Of a stretch of 64,000 nt of DNA, positions 21,022 to 32,409 are shown one piece after another. This stretch comes from Papio anubis (lineage: Eukaryota > Chordata > Mammalia > Primates > Cercopithecidae). The DNA lies in the NCBI RefSeq assembly GCF_008728515.1, contig NC_044984.1, forward strand, positions 89,017,181-89,081,180, given 5' to 3'. Made by a program: the position numbers and the translations under genes. Below the pieces are notes generated by a model, which had not been told where the DNA came from, searched no databases, and saw only the letters and a list, made by a program, of their open reading frames with translations. The first letter of the stretch is position 1; every line of letters begins with the position of its first letter.

Positions 21022-22363
21022 TTTTCTTATTCTTTTTTTTTTAAGACAATCTTGCTCTGTCACCCAGGCTGGAGTGCAGTGGGGCAATCTCAGCTCACTG
21101 CAACCTCTGCCTCCCAGGTTCAAGTGATTCTCCTGTCTCAGTCTCCTGAGTATGTGGGACTATAGGTACACACCACTACACCTGGCTAATTTTTGAATTT
21201 TTAGTAGAGATGGGTATTGGGGGAACCAGCCCCCAATATTTCAACATAGATTCTTTCTGTTTTCCCTAAGTATCGGCCCGTCTGAGAAATAAAAAGTACA
21301 AAAAGAGATATTTTACAGCTGGGCCTCCGGGGGTGACATCACATATTGGTAGGACCGTGATGACCCTGAGCTGCAAAACCAGCAGGTTTTTATTAGGGAT
21401 TTTAAAAGGGGAGGGGGTGTATGAACAGGGAGTAGGTCACAAAGATCACATGCTTCAAAGGGCAATAAAGATCACAAGGCAAAGGCAAAATTAGAATTAC
21501 TGAGGAGGGTCTATGTCCCGCTGTGAACATATTGTCTTGATAAACATCTTAACAGGAAACAGAGTTTGAGAGCAGAGAACTGGTCTGACCAAAATATACC
21601 AGGCTGGAATTTCCCAATCCTAGTAAGCCTGAGGGTACTGCAGACCAGGGTGTATTTCAGTCCTTATCTGAACTGCATAAGACAGACATTCCCGGGACGG
21701 CCATTTATAGACCTCCCTCCAGGAATGCATTCCTTCCCCAGGGTATTCCTTGCTCAGAAAAGAATTCAGCAATATCCTCTTACTTGCACGTCTGTTTATA
21801 GGCTCTGTACAAGAAGAAAAATATGGCTCTATTCTGCCCGACCCTGCAGGCAGTCAGACCTTATGTTTATCTTCCCTTGTTCCCTGAAAATCGCTGTTAT
21901 TTTGTTCTTTTTCAAGGTGCACTGATTTCACATTGTTCAAACACATGTTTTACAATCTATTTGTACAATAGTGGTCCTGAGGTGACATACATTCTCAGCT
22001 TATGAAGATAACGGGATTAAGAGATTAAAGACAGGCATAAGAAATTACAAGAGCATTATTAGAGAAGTGATAAATGTCCATGAAATCATCACAATTCATG
22101 TTCAGAGATTGCAGTAAAGACAGGCTAAGAAATTATAAAAGTATTAATTTTGGGAACTGATAAATGTCCATGAAATCTTCACAATTTATGTTCTTCTGCC
22201 ACAGTTCCGGCCAGTCCCTCCATTTGGGGTCCCTGACTTCCCACAACAGACAGGGTTTCACCATGTTGGCCAGATTGGTCTTGAACTCCTGACTTCAAGT
22301 GATCTGCCCACCTCGGCCTCCCAAAGTGCTGGGATTACAGGCATGAGCCACTGTGCCCAGCCT
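21022..22363 (-). mobile_element. AluS interrupted by a solo LTR
   Basis: The tail and right arm lie at 21022-21214 and the left arm at 22249-22363. Joined, they give an Alu of normal length. Its own target duplication, GGAAGGAGGTGAACTT (21006-21021) and GAAAGAAGGTGAACTT (22364-22379), brackets the whole structure. The Alu was therefore present before the LTR arrived. Confidence 0.96.
21215..22248 (-). mobile_element. Solo LTR of a class II endogenous retrovirus (MER11/HML-8-like)
   Basis: About 1,034 bp between the two Alu halves, with no coding region, so this is a lone LTR left after LTR-LTR recombination. Read on the minus strand it begins TGTTGTGGGAAGTCAGGG. It contains a tandem ~80-bp unit (22025-22103 and 22114-22193) and has a polyadenylation signal, AATAAA (complement of 21389-21394), near its 3' side. 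The overall text agrees with my memory of the MER11 group (HML-8 LTRs), but the subfamily was not checked. The flanks GATGGG (21209-21214) and GACAGG (22249-22254) fit a 6-bp duplication of GACGGG in which each copy lost the CpG differently. Confidence 0.8.
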
Positions 22364-22379
22364 GAAAGAAGGTGAACTT

Positions 22380-23030
22380 AATAAGATGCCAAGGATTGCT
22401 AACTACATAACAGTATTTACAATGTGGTACACTTGATTAATCTGACTCAGTCCACCTATCTTAATTAGCATTTCGAAATGTTAGGGGACCATCTGTTTAC
22501 AATTCATGAACTGAGAACATTATGAAGTCTCTCATTCAGCTCAGGATATCACCCTGAACTTGATGAACTAAAATTTATTTGATTTCTATACTTTAATGAC
22601 TCTGATGTCATTCATTGCTTTCAATGTTATGACTGATGTTTTATTAATAAGGCCATTGTAAATATATCTGTAAGTACCACAATCTCTGTGTCAGAGAAAC
22701 ACTTTGCTTGATTGCTTTTCTTCCTGGATAAACATGTAGTGAACAATCAGTGAATATATACTTCATATTACAGGATTGACTCAAAGGGTTCAATAATATC
22801 TAATCGGAGGCAAGGGTATGTTCATTTTATTAAGGGACACATCTTTCAAAGGAATCAAACTTTATATACAAACAGAGGTAAAGCGACAAGCATAATTAGA
22901 CAATAATTAAAAGACAAACAGATTTGGGTAACATCATTATTTTCCACTTATATAGCATCTTTCATCAAAAATGTCAATAAATCTTTCCAACTGTTCTTGT
23001 TCCCACCTAGGATATGATGATCTGAAAGTC
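22380..23030. other. No gene seen; AT-rich unassigned sequence
   Basis: AT-rich unique-looking DNA. Nothing was recognised. Confidence 0.5.
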
Positions 23031-23039
23031 TTATACATC

Positions 23040-23610
23040 TGTTCTGAATTTCACACTCCATAACTGACAGCTATTCAGTCTTTGGGACTCACCATTCAAT
23101 CTCACCTCTCCCTTGCCTCCCACATACTCTAACATCAGACCCTTCTGCTCCTTCCAACACCTGACACCTGCCTGGTCTAGATCTGTCACACTGCACACCT
23201 GGACCATGCAACAATCTAACTCCTCTCTCTCCAGGTTGATCCTCTCAGTAGTCACCACCATAGGCTGGCTACAGGATGAGGTTTAAACTCCTGAAGCCGG
23301 AAGTCAAAGTCTTCATTATCTTGACTCAAACCTGTCTCTGTCCAGATCCTGTACTCTCAGCCTCTTAGCGGGCCATCCAGGTGAACTCTGTCCAGCTCAA
23401 GCAAAGCATGCCAAGGTCATTTGACCCTTTATTCAGGAGTCACTTCACCCTTTATTCAGGAATGCCACATGCATGGGGCTTTACCACGCCTTCCACCGCC
23501 GCCATCTACTGTGTCCCTCTACGTGCACATCAGCATGACAGATGTTTGACACATTTTATTTCTAGTTCTCACCTCAATTATGCTAGTTATTTATGCTCAA
23601 TGTATCAAAT
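23040..23610 (+). mobile_element. L2 LINE fragment
   Basis: L2 landmarks are 'caggatgaggtttaaactcc', 'gtcttcattatcttgactc' and 'tgctcaatgtatcaa' at the far end. A short direct repeat of CCCTTTATTCAGGA, about 25 bp apart, lies at 23425-23463. The frames 23031-23261 (-) and 23381-23653 (+) are remnants. Confidence 0.65.
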
Positions 23611-23625
23611 ATATCAAGGAATTTG

Positions 23626-23928
23626 GGCTGGGCACTGTGGCCTATACCTGTAATCCCAGCACTCTGGCTTGAGCCCAGGAGATCGAGACCAGCCTGGGCA
23701 ACTAAGCCAGACCACCCCTGATGCCCTCCAATCTCTACAAAAAATTTAAAAATTAGCTGGGTGTGGTGGCATGCACCTGTAGTCTCAGCTACACAGGAGG
23801 TTGAGGCAGGAAGATCCCTTGAGCCCAGGAGTTCGAGGTTGCAGTGAACTATGATCACACCACTGCACTCCAGCCTGGGTGACAGCGTGAGACTCTTGTC
23901 CCAAAAATTAAAAAAAGAAAAAGAAAAA
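23626..23928 (+). mobile_element. AluJ with a left-arm deletion
   Basis: An Alu in which the left arm jumps from 'cccagcactctgg' to 'cttgagcccagg', losing roughly 25 bases. ATCAAGGAATT occurs on both sides (23613-23623 and 23933-23943) as a target duplication. Confidence 0.94.
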
Positions 23929-23939
23929 AGAAATCAAGG

Positions 23940-24030
23940 AATTGACAAGGTCACAAACTAGGGAGTAGCAAGCCAGGGTTTGAACCCAGGTGTGATTCAA
24001 CAGCCTGTGTTCTTTCTAAAGCCCCAGGCA
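23940..24030 (-). mobile_element. MIR fragment
   Basis: 'gacaaggtcacaaactagg', 'agccagggtttgaacccagg' and 'acagcctgtgttcttt' match a reversed MIR core. Confidence 0.7.
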
Positions 24031-24034
24031 TCCT

Positions 24035-25225
24035 CATCCCCAGCTTCCTATTTACCAAAACCTAGGAGTTCTTTCAGAGTCTGCTCAATTTCACCTCTCC
24101 CACACAGTCACTTCTGACCACCCCAAATCCAGTTATCAGTGGTTACTTAGGACTCCTGCTGCTCTGACCTCATATTCTTAGAAACTTGATTTTTTTGCAG
24201 CCCCAGAGCCTCATATTAATAGTCTCTTGAACACAGCAGGCACTCAACTATCTTAACTGAGTCATTTTGCTACTTTCATATTATTTCCTATGGGTAAAAT
24301 TACATAACAGGTAAGATAACTTCAGTAACTGAATAAAATCAGTTTCAATAATAAGGGCACATCTATGGTCTCCTAAAGTAAGAACAGAGGGCAGGGCTAA
24401 TTAAACGGCTTAAAGATATCAAAGACCCAATCTCTCTCCATTTTTTCACACTATCCTCAGGCCACTGCTTCTCCTCACATGGAGGCAAGAGAGCTACTGT
24501 AGTTCTAGGAATCACATGTAGACAGTTTCTGGCTATAGACGAGGATCCTTATCTTCTTTCATATTTTATTAGGAAGGAAAACATTTTCCAGAAGCTCCTC
24601 AGTAGATTTCCCCCGGGGTCCCTTTGACCAGGGCTGAGTCCCATGTCCATGCCCTAGTTGCAAGGGAGACTGGGGAGGCAGCAGGTAACATTTTCAGCCT
24701 CCACTCCAGGAACAGGTTCTGCCAGCCAGGGAGAAAGGGAAGGAAAGGGGTATTTGGAAAGGCACTCCATAGGGTTTGCAAACACCACCTCGAATGGATA
24801 TTATGCAGCAAGACACTCTGTATAAGGAAAACTCCCCTGTCTAAACAGATTATTATTAGAAAGTCTTGCTAATCAGGTTAAAAACAAATAATCCTGTTAC
24901 CATAGAGTGTATTTGCACTGGAGGTAGCAGAGAAGAGAATCGGAACCTTCTTTAGCCACCAAATGTAAATACATTCCTCTTCCCCAGTGTTTTGGTTACA
25001 CATCATAATCTCCTTCACCATCATGGTCACCACAAGGAAAGAAGGGCTAGCAAGAAAAACACATCTAGCCTTTTTGGGCTTCCATATAGTTCTGAAAACA
25101 CCTTAAGGCAGGCAAAAAAATTTTTTTTTCAAGAGATTTAAAGAACAGAAATGGAGATGAAAATATTTACAAGTCTGCTGCCTCCTTCTCTGATTCTTCT
25201 ATGCTGCTTCTAAAAAAATGATAGT
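24035..25225. other. No gene seen; unassigned sequence
   Basis: Unique-looking DNA. Complementary frames at 24599-24811 and 24624-24872 have no recognisable domain. Confidence 0.5.
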
Positions 25226-25236
25226 CTGCCACCCCT

Positions 25237-25259
25237 ACCACTACCACCACCACCACCAA
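25237..25259. repeat. (CCA)n-rich tract
   Basis: About seven imperfect CCA/CTA units. Confidence 0.85.
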
Positions 25260-25284
25260 CCACCCCATCTGCTGCCAATTCTGC

Positions 25285-25680
25285 AAACAGCATAGATATC
25301 CGTCAATAGGGAACCACTTTTTAAAATTCTATTACAATGGAAAATGATGCAGCCACTAAAATGGAAATGGATCTGAATGGGCTACCATGGGAAGCTATTC
25401 AATCTAAATTGTTAAGAGAGAAAAGCAAGACGCAGGGCTATGCCTACTGTGCACGCTCATCTGTGCTTATTTAAACGAGAGGTGGAGGGATTTATGATAG
25501 ACGTGTACAATTGTATACTCTATGTGTATGAACATTTCTAGAAGCTGTCTTAAGAACTGTGGATGGTAGTTACCTCTCGGGAATAGGACTGGGAATCTGG
25601 GGACACAGATACCTTTTGTTTTATATTCCCTTTTTGAGAGAATAATTCACCTTATTTTCATATTTTTTAAAAAAAGTCCC
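25285..25680 (+). mobile_element. Old L1 (L1ME/HAL1-like) 3' end
   Basis: The order 'ccgtcaatagggaacc', 'caatggaaaatgatgcagcc', 'attgttaagagagaaaagca' and 'gtagttacctctcgggaat' matches the 3' end of L1ME/HAL1-type copies. Confidence 0.75.
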
Positions 25681-26235
25681 CAGTGCCTGTATCTCAAAGT
25701 GAGACTAATATGGAAATACCTGCAAAATTTCATTAGCACACTTAAGATGCTTCCTTGTCTCCTCCAGGGACCTACGATTTTACTAACGGTAGCAAAATAA
25801 ATAATCTATAGGATAGTAAGCATTTTTGTAACTCACCCTAACTGAATTTTGTTTATGCAATTACTTTCAGAAAAGTAACTCCTTACTGAAAAGAGAAATT
25901 TTAAATCCCATTTCCCAAGGAAATGAAACCATGGCTTAAAAGGCAGTTCTAAAACAAATTTTATGGGACTAAGCTGGAATCGCCAAGTCATAGTTTTCAA
26001 GTGAAAATCTCATTACAATATTGTAGACTAATGTTACATCTTTCTTATATAACTACGTAAAATACTGTCTTTTTAAGGGACCTATGCCACTGAAATATTT
26101 CTACTGAGAACTGGGTTGCCCAAGGCTCATAGCTTTGAATCTGTATTTCATGGACAATGATGTTTCCCATAAAGACTCTTCACTGAGAATACTCATACGA
26201 GCAGACCATGGCAGTGTATGATAGGCGTATATACA
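25681..26235. other. No gene seen; unassigned sequence
   Basis: AT-rich DNA between an L1 end and MER2. Nothing was recognised. Confidence 0.5.
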
Positions 26236-26569
26236 CAGTTGTCCCTTGGAATCCATGGGGGATTGGTTCTAGGACCTCCTGCAAATACCAAAATCTGCTA
26301 GTGCTCAAGTTCCTGATATAAAACGGTGTAGTATTTGCATATAATCTACATACATCCTCTTGTATACTTTAAATCATCTCTAGATTACTTATAATACCTA
26401 ATACAATGTAAATGCTATGTAAATAGTTACATTGCATTGTTTAGGGAATAATGACAAGAAAAAACACTCTACCTATTCAGTACCAATGCAATTTTTCTTC
26501 CTAAATATTTTTGACCCCTGGTTGGTTGAATCCATGAATGTGAAATCCATGGATGTGGAGGGCCAACTG
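26236..26569 (+). mobile_element. MER2 (Tigger-type, mariner superfamily, non-autonomous)
   Basis: It is complete, from CAGTTGTCCCTTGGAATCC to GGATGTGGAGGGCCAACTG, which form terminal inverted repeats. TA follows on the right. Internal MER2 text such as 'gtagtatttgcatataatct', 'gattacttataatacctaat' and 'gtttagggaataatgaca' is well kept. Confidence 0.93.
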
Positions 26570-26679
26570 TATATCCATTTGTGGCAAATGAAGGGTCACA
26601 GAGTTCATCTAGAGACTGTTTACATACAGTTCATGTGATTCCTGAGGCTAGACTGTTTCACCTGTGATTCTCAGGTTTG

Positions 26680-26974
26680 GTGTTTTTGTTTGTTTTTTGA
26701 GACAGTGTCTTGCTCTGTCATCCAGACTGGAGTGCAGTGGTGCAATCACAGCTCACTGTAGCCTTGACCCCCTGGGCTCAATTGATCCACCTACTTCAGC
26801 CTCCCGAGCAGCTGGCACTACAGGTGCACACCATCACGTTCGGCTAATTTTTGTATTTTTTTTGTAGAGACAAGGTTTCGCCATGTTGACCAGGCTGGTC
26901 TTGAACTCCTGGGTTTCAAGCAATCCACCTGTCTTGGCCTCCCAAAGCTGGGATTACAAGCATGAGCCAGAGCA
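26680..26974 (-). mobile_element. AluJ/S
   Basis: A full-length minus-strand Alu beginning with a T/GTTT tail and ending 'gggattacaagcatgagcc'. Confidence 0.94.
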
Positions 26975-26986
26975 CTCAAATGGTTC

Positions 26987-26990
<4 letters not shown>

Positions 26991-27017
<27 letters not shown>

Positions 27018-27298
27018 GAGACGCAGTCTCACTCTGTCGCCAGGCTGGCGTGCAGTGGTACAATCTCAGCTCACTGCAAACTCCGCCTCCCGGGTCCAAG
27101 TGATTCTCCTGCCTTAGCCTCCCAAGTAGCTGGGACTGCAGGTGCCTGCCACTATGCCTGGCTAATTTTTTGTGTTTTTAGTAGAGATGAGGTGTCACCA
27201 TGTTGGCCAGGATGGTCTCGATCTCTTGACCTTGTGATCCACCCGCCTTGGCCTCCCAAAGTGCTGGTACTATAGGCGTGAGTGACCATGCCCAGCCT
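26991..27298 (-). mobile_element. AluS
   Basis: A second minus-strand Alu 16 bp after the previous one, with a T tail of about 27. The target duplications of this pair could not be resolved. Confidence 0.95.
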
Positions 27299-27489
27299 CA
27301 AGTTTTAAAGTTTGGTTTTGTCCTTCAAAAATCGTTTCTACAGCAACAACTACAAAAAAGGAATAATGTTATCTCCTTAAGGTTAAAGTCAGTTTCTCAT
27401 AAGACAAAGCAGGATAGAATTACTTTCACTTTTAAAATTTTTTCAGTGGTTCTAGGATTCATTTTAAAATGAAGCAATGCTAAAAGCAG

Positions 27490-28430
27490 ACTGCAAGGTA
27501 TACTTGCAGTGTTTGAATTTAACTGATTCTTAAAAACTGTTTGGCATTTGAGCACGCACATCCCCTAGAGACCCAGAAATTCCATTTGTAGGTTAGAGGA
27601 TCAAGTGCCCCTGTTAGGAGCACATTGAAAATATACACAGCAGCATCACTTGCAAAAGAAAAACAATAAAAGCAATAACAAAAGACAACACACAAATAAT
27701 CCAAAGCCTATGGGCAATAAAATGGAGATATATATACACACACACACGATAAAATGGATACACACACACATTGTGTTTATTTGTACAGTGTAATGGAATA
27801 AACCAGAGCTACAAGAATTAAAATGGGCCAGGCACAATGGCTCCCACCCGTAATCCCAGCTGGTGGATCATATGAGCCCAGAGTTCAAGATCAACATGGG
27901 CAACATGGCAAAATGCTGTCTTTACCAAAAAAAAAAAAATTAGCCAGGCATGGTGGCACACACACCTGTAGTTTCGGCTATTTGGAAGGCTGAGGCAAGA
28001 GGATGAGCCTTGGAGGTTGAGGCTGCAGTGAGCCAAGATCGCGCCACTGCACTCCAGCCTGGGTGACAGAGCAAGACACCGTCTCAAAAAGAATAAAATG
28101 ATTACATCTTAAAAGAAGCAAGTCAAAGAACACATATTTTATGAATTCTACTTTATAAAGGTCAAATGCAGGCAAGCTCTTGTTTAGGTATGAACACACA
28201 CGTGGTAAAAAGAGAAAAATCTTAAGAACAGTTAAACCTTATGGCTGCGATGACCTCTTGGGGGTGGGAAAGGCTTGCGATGTAGGGATGCTCAATCAGG
28301 GAAGGTCACAAGGTCAAGTTCATCTCCTTACCCTGGGTATAACTACAGGGGTGTTTCATGTTATTATTTCTTAATGGAATATCTTCTTTGTGCAATATTA
28401 GTTTACAAACATTTTAAAATAAAAACTATG
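27490..28430 (+). mobile_element. Old L1 (L1ME-type) 3' end, split by an Alu
   Basis: 'cagaaattccatttgtagg', 'gcagcatcacttgcaaaaga' and 'cagtgtaatggaataaacc' before the Alu, and 'ttatgaattctactttataa' with 'gagaaaaatcttaagaac' after it, follow an L1 3' region. Short (TA)n(CA)n tracts lie at about 27727-27772. Confidence 0.6.
27826..28089 (+). mobile_element. AluJ with a left-arm deletion
   Basis: An Alu missing about 30 bases after 'cgtaatcccagct'. AGAATTAAAATG on the left and AGAATAAAATG on the right form its target duplication inside the L1. Confidence 0.93.
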
Positions 28431-28435
28431 GAGTA

Positions 28436-28758
28436 GGCCAGGCATGATGGCTCACACCTGTAATCCCAGCACTTTGGGAGCCTGAGATGGGCAGATCACG
28501 AGGTCAGGAGATCGAGACCCTCCTGGCTAACATAGTGAAACCCCATCTCTACTAGAAATACAAAAAAATTAGCCAGGCGTGGTGGCAGGCGCCTGTGATC
28601 CCAGCTACTCAGGAGGCTGAGGCAGGAGAATGGTGTGAACCCAGGAGGCGGAGCTTGCAGTGAGCCGAGATCGCACCACTGCACTCCAGCCTGGGTGACA
28701 GAGCGAGACTCCGTCTCAAAACAAAAAAAAAAACAAAAAAAACACAAAAAACAAACAA
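28436..28758 (+). mobile_element. Full-length AluY
   Basis: Y-type 'gagatcgagaccctcctggc' and 'ggcggagcttgcagtgag'. A perfect target duplication, AAAAACTATGGAGTA, flanks it (28421-28435 and 28759-28773). The long tail mixes A runs with C. Confidence 0.96.
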
Positions 28759-28798
28759 AAAAACTATGGAGTAAATTACACAGTAAAATAAACAAAAT

Positions 28799-28819
28799 GT
28801 GTGTGTGTGTGTGTGTGTT
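28799..28819. repeat. (TG)n microsatellite
   Basis: About ten TG units. Confidence 0.95.
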
Positions 28820-28918
28820 TGCTTAAGCTGTAGAATGAATGACTTCTTTCAATCCTATTACTTTGTCTCTGGCTCTATACTCAACTCTTTGGGTAATAAT
28901 GTTAAAATCTAAATTTGA

Positions 28919-29228
28919 GGCCAGGAGCAGTGGCTCAAGCCTGTAATCCCAGCACTTTGGGAGGCCGAAGTGGGTGGATCACGAGGTCAGGAGATCGAGA
29001 CCATCCTGGCTAACACGGTGAAACCCCGTCTCTACTAAAAATACAAAAAACCAGCTGGGCGTGGTGGCGGGTGCCTGTGGTCCCAGCTACTCGGGAGGCT
29101 GAGGCAGGAGAATGGCGTGAACCCGGGAGGCGGAGCTTGCAGTGAGCCGAGATCCAACCACTGCACTCCAGCCTGGGCGACAGAGCGAGACTCCATTAAA
29201 GAAAACAAAAACAAAACAACAACAACAA
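28919..29228 (+). mobile_element. Full-length AluY
   Basis: Low divergence. It has a CTCAAGCC start and a GAGATCCAACCACTGC segment that resembles monkey AluY types. A perfect target duplication, AAAATCTAAATTTG, lies at 28904-28917 and 29229-29242. The tail is (AAAC)(AAC)-rich. Confidence 0.96.
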
Positions 29229-29242
29229 AAAATCTAAATTTG

Positions 29243-29726
29243 TGACCCTACTTAAATTGTGACTGGTCTCAAAGACCCTCAGGTCACCACTGCAATGATC
29301 TTCTTGGATCATTATCTTCACTGGTTACACACAGGAATGTGAAGCATGTAGTCATGAGAAAGCCCTTTAATGTCCCCCAGGCCACAGGTAATCCCCCTCG
29401 AAGGAAAAACAACCTACTCTCCATAAACTGACTAGAAAGGAACAGGTGGGAAGGAGAGCAGAGGGGCTGCCAGCATTGTCAGGCTTTCTCCAGAATGGCC
29501 TGTCAACCACGACAAGCCCTGTTCCCACATCTTTTTGAACAGCCTGGCACAGAAAGCAGCTCTGACTGTTTTACAAGCAGTGCTCTTGCAGTTTGGGGAG
29601 CCCTTTTCCCTTTTATTCCAATGGAAACTGTGTGCATCAAGCTCTGTAAACGGTTGCACTCACAGTGTTACAAGGCTATCAGATGATTTGCTGTCGGAAC
29701 AACCGGCCCCTCTGAATTTTTTTCTT
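29243..29726. other. No gene seen; unassigned sequence
   Basis: Unique-looking DNA, open over short distances on both strands (29432-29686). No domain was recognised. Confidence 0.5.
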
Positions 29727-29742
29727 TTTTTAAACAACAGAA

Positions 29743-29908
29743 TTTTTCGTTTTTTGAGACAGAGTCTCACTCTGTCGCCCAGGCTGGAGTGCAGTGGCAC
29801 GATCTCAGCTCACTGCAACCTCCACCTCCTGGGTTCAAGCAATTCTACCTCAGCCTCCTGAGTAGCTGGGATTACAGGCACTGCCACCACTCCCTGCTAA
29901 TTTTTATA
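29743..29908 (-). mobile_element. Half-length 5'-truncated Alu with perfect target duplication
   Basis: Only the tail, the right arm and a little of the linker region are present (about 166 bp). TTTTAAACAACAGAA lies directly on both sides (about 29728-29742 and 29909-29923), so the truncation happened at insertion. Confidence 0.95.
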
Positions 29909-29923
29909 TTTTAAACAACAGAA

Positions 29924-31450
29924 ATGTAACCTCCAAGACCCAAATGATCAAATGACAAGCAGCAAACTTCTCCAACTTTCCCTCCTCCCCGACCCCCAGG
30001 TGTTTTGGTTTCTGAAGACTGGGGATCACTATCAACAACGGGCAAACCTTTGCTACAGAGTGGATTAGGAAAAAACCACCTGAATTAATATATGTGTGCA
30101 AATATTTTAATGTTGAGGGAAGGAAAGAAAGATTGCATTTTGTGTCAATATACAGAAGTCTTCTATGACAAAGAGCCACAAGTGAATACAGATTTCCTAT
30201 GAGATCAAAGGCTGCCCCAGGGCAGAGATCACATGAACCTGAGCCTTCACCACCCTACAGGGAATGAACCCCACACTATGGGGTGTCCAAGCATGGTCCA
30301 AGGAGCCCCAGTTCAGACGCACTCTCCATTTCCCCCACAGCTGCTTCCTCTCCCACAGCTGGAGGCAGTCACCACACCCTTCTTCCCCAAGGTGGGCTGG
30401 GCAGCGTTACACAGTCAGTTTTACAGAGTTTCAAGTTTCCAGGCAAAGGCAGGACGACTCAAAGATGCCCACTTGTCGAAAGACCAGATGTTAAAGTACG
30501 AAGTTAGATTCCAACTCAGAGTCTGGTTAGACCCGGGGTTACTTTCGAACTCCCAGGGAGGTGGGAGGAGACCTGGCTCTTCTCCAGCCAGTAGCCGGCA
30601 CAATCCAACCCAGATATTTGTCCATCTGTTAAATCACTCACACTGGACTGACATTTTTAAAAGGACATAACATTAAGGAGACTGGTGGTTCATTAGGCGT
30701 TTAGGCAGTTTAAATGCCTAGAAACCCACTGAGAAATTAGAGGGATTTGGGCCAGCACAAAGACAACTATTAAGAGCACAAAGACAAATTGTATTTCTTT
30801 CCGGCATCTCCCAGGATATTAAAGATCACAAAGCTCCACAGTACATGTTTACACACTCTGGCCGAAACGCAAGAGCCGTGAAGAGACTTACCAAGGGCCA
30901 CACAGCAAACCCAGGAGCACAGCAGGATCGGCAGCCAGTTCACCCTCCTGCCCGAGGCATCTGAATCTGCAAGGCAGGCAGGCTAGATATTCCAAACAGC
31001 ACCTACCATATGACTCAGCCTGGACTTTGGAGATACTGCTCACATTATCTCGGGGTATTCCTGTGTTTGTCTCAGAGAAACTCCACGCCCTGCACTGGAC
31101 CCAGTACAAACGTCAGTAATAATGCACCGTATTCAACACTCTGCTGTACAAATGGGCTCTTTGTGCTGCCAGCAGAAGAGATCCACATTCTGTATCTTTG
31201 CAGGGAGGTCGACTAGAAGGGCGCCTGCTATCCATCACCCCGACTCTGGGATTGCAAGAGGACAGATACTCGGTCTGGTACTCTCTCTTTACCAATAAGG
31301 AAAAGGGCTCGGCTCAACAAACCTTGTTAGGCAGAGCAAATGCCAGCAGTGGACTGGGCACAGGAAACACCAATGTGATGAAGGCAGAGCAAAGGGGCCA
31401 GCCAGCGCCAAGGGAAGGGAAGTGGCTTAAAGACAGTGAGCAGTCAGGAG
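29924..31450. other. No gene seen; 1.5 kb mostly unassigned
   Basis: A more GC-rich stretch (30230-30610 and 30880-31450) without an Alu. A weak reversed MIR piece lies at about 30870-30960 ('accaagggccacacagcaaa'). The 145-codon frame 30233-30670 overlaps two others in different frames and shows no domain, so I treat it as chance. Confidence 0.5.
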
Positions 31451-31454
31451 ACTC

Positions 31455-32110
31455 TCTGTTGATTCATTCATGAGACAGACACTTGCTGGGTGCCTCCTAG
31501 TGTCAGGCGCGGCAAGGCGTGCTGGGGAGGCAAAGGGGCACAGCCGCCTCCTGGCCTAGTGGCCGGGGGGAGAGACACAATGCCAGCCACTGATAAGTGT
31601 CAGCAGAGTACTTGGTGCTATGTGAGCACTTGGGAGGGGCTGCTAAGGGGGAGATAGGAGGAAAGGGGGAGGGGAAAAAGTCAAAGAAAGCCGAAAGAAA
31701 GGCTTGTCAGAAGGTGAATCAGACAGAGAAGTAAGGATTTGGAGGACTTGGTGCAGGTGAAGACTGGGATGGTAGATGGGTCACACCTGGAGGGTCCCAC
31801 TTAAATCATGCAGAGGTGCTTGGGGTTCATCCTGCAGGTCACTTGGCAGCCGCATAGAGGATTAGGATGATCACATCCTTGTTTTAAACAAGTCCTTCTG
31901 AGAAACCAAGATGGAAAATGCATTTCCATGGAGCCAACTGGAGCCTGCTACAGCAATCTATGGCAAGAGCTGGTGAAGGCTGGATGTAGGGTGGTCACGA
32001 GAGGTCTATGAAGGAAGCGGAATGAGAGGACTTGACATCACCTGGATGTGGGGGTGAAGGGGCGAGTCAAGGAAAACCCCCTTCTGTTTCATTCCTTCTG
32101 GTGGCTAAGA
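31455..32110 (-). mobile_element. L2 LINE, about 650 bp
   Basis: Reverse-complement L2 order: 'ttcattcatgagacagacac', 'ctgggtgcctcctagtgtca', 'ggggagagacacaatgcc', then 'gcttggggttcatcctgcag', 'ttaggatgatcacatccttg', 'gagcctgctacagcaatct' and 'ctggatgtgggggtgaagg'. It is the longest L2 copy in the window. Confidence 0.7.
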
Positions 32111-32289
32111 TTATTCACAAGACAGGCACGAGGAGTTTTAAGCCTCAGACATGATCAACTTAAGGTTCCTAGGGACCTTCAAACACAGATGTCCTGATGA
32201 ACATGGAGAGAAAGGGACAGAGGAAACAGCACTGGAGCCCATCGGTGACAGCGCCTTAGGCACCTCTCTGAGGAGACAAGCATAGACAA

Positions 32290-32400
32290 CCAGACCTAAT
32301 CAAATCCCAGCTCTGCCTCTTAGCAGCTATATGACCTGGGGCAAGTAAATTAACCTTTTTGGGACTCTGGTCTCACCTAAGGAAATTCCTTTTGGGATTT
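32290..32400 (+). mobile_element. MIR fragment
   Basis: 'aaatcccagctctgcctctta', 'gctatatgacctggggcaag' and 'taaccttttt-gggactctgg' are MIR core text. Confidence 0.88.
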
Positions 32401-32409
32401 AATGAAATC

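Noticed and set aside
26883..27275. 130-codon plus-strand open frame
   Set aside because: It spans two adjacent Alus.
30233..30670. 145-codon open frame in a GC-richer stretch
   Set aside because: Two other frames and a minus-strand frame are open over the same bases. No domain or conserved motif is visible.
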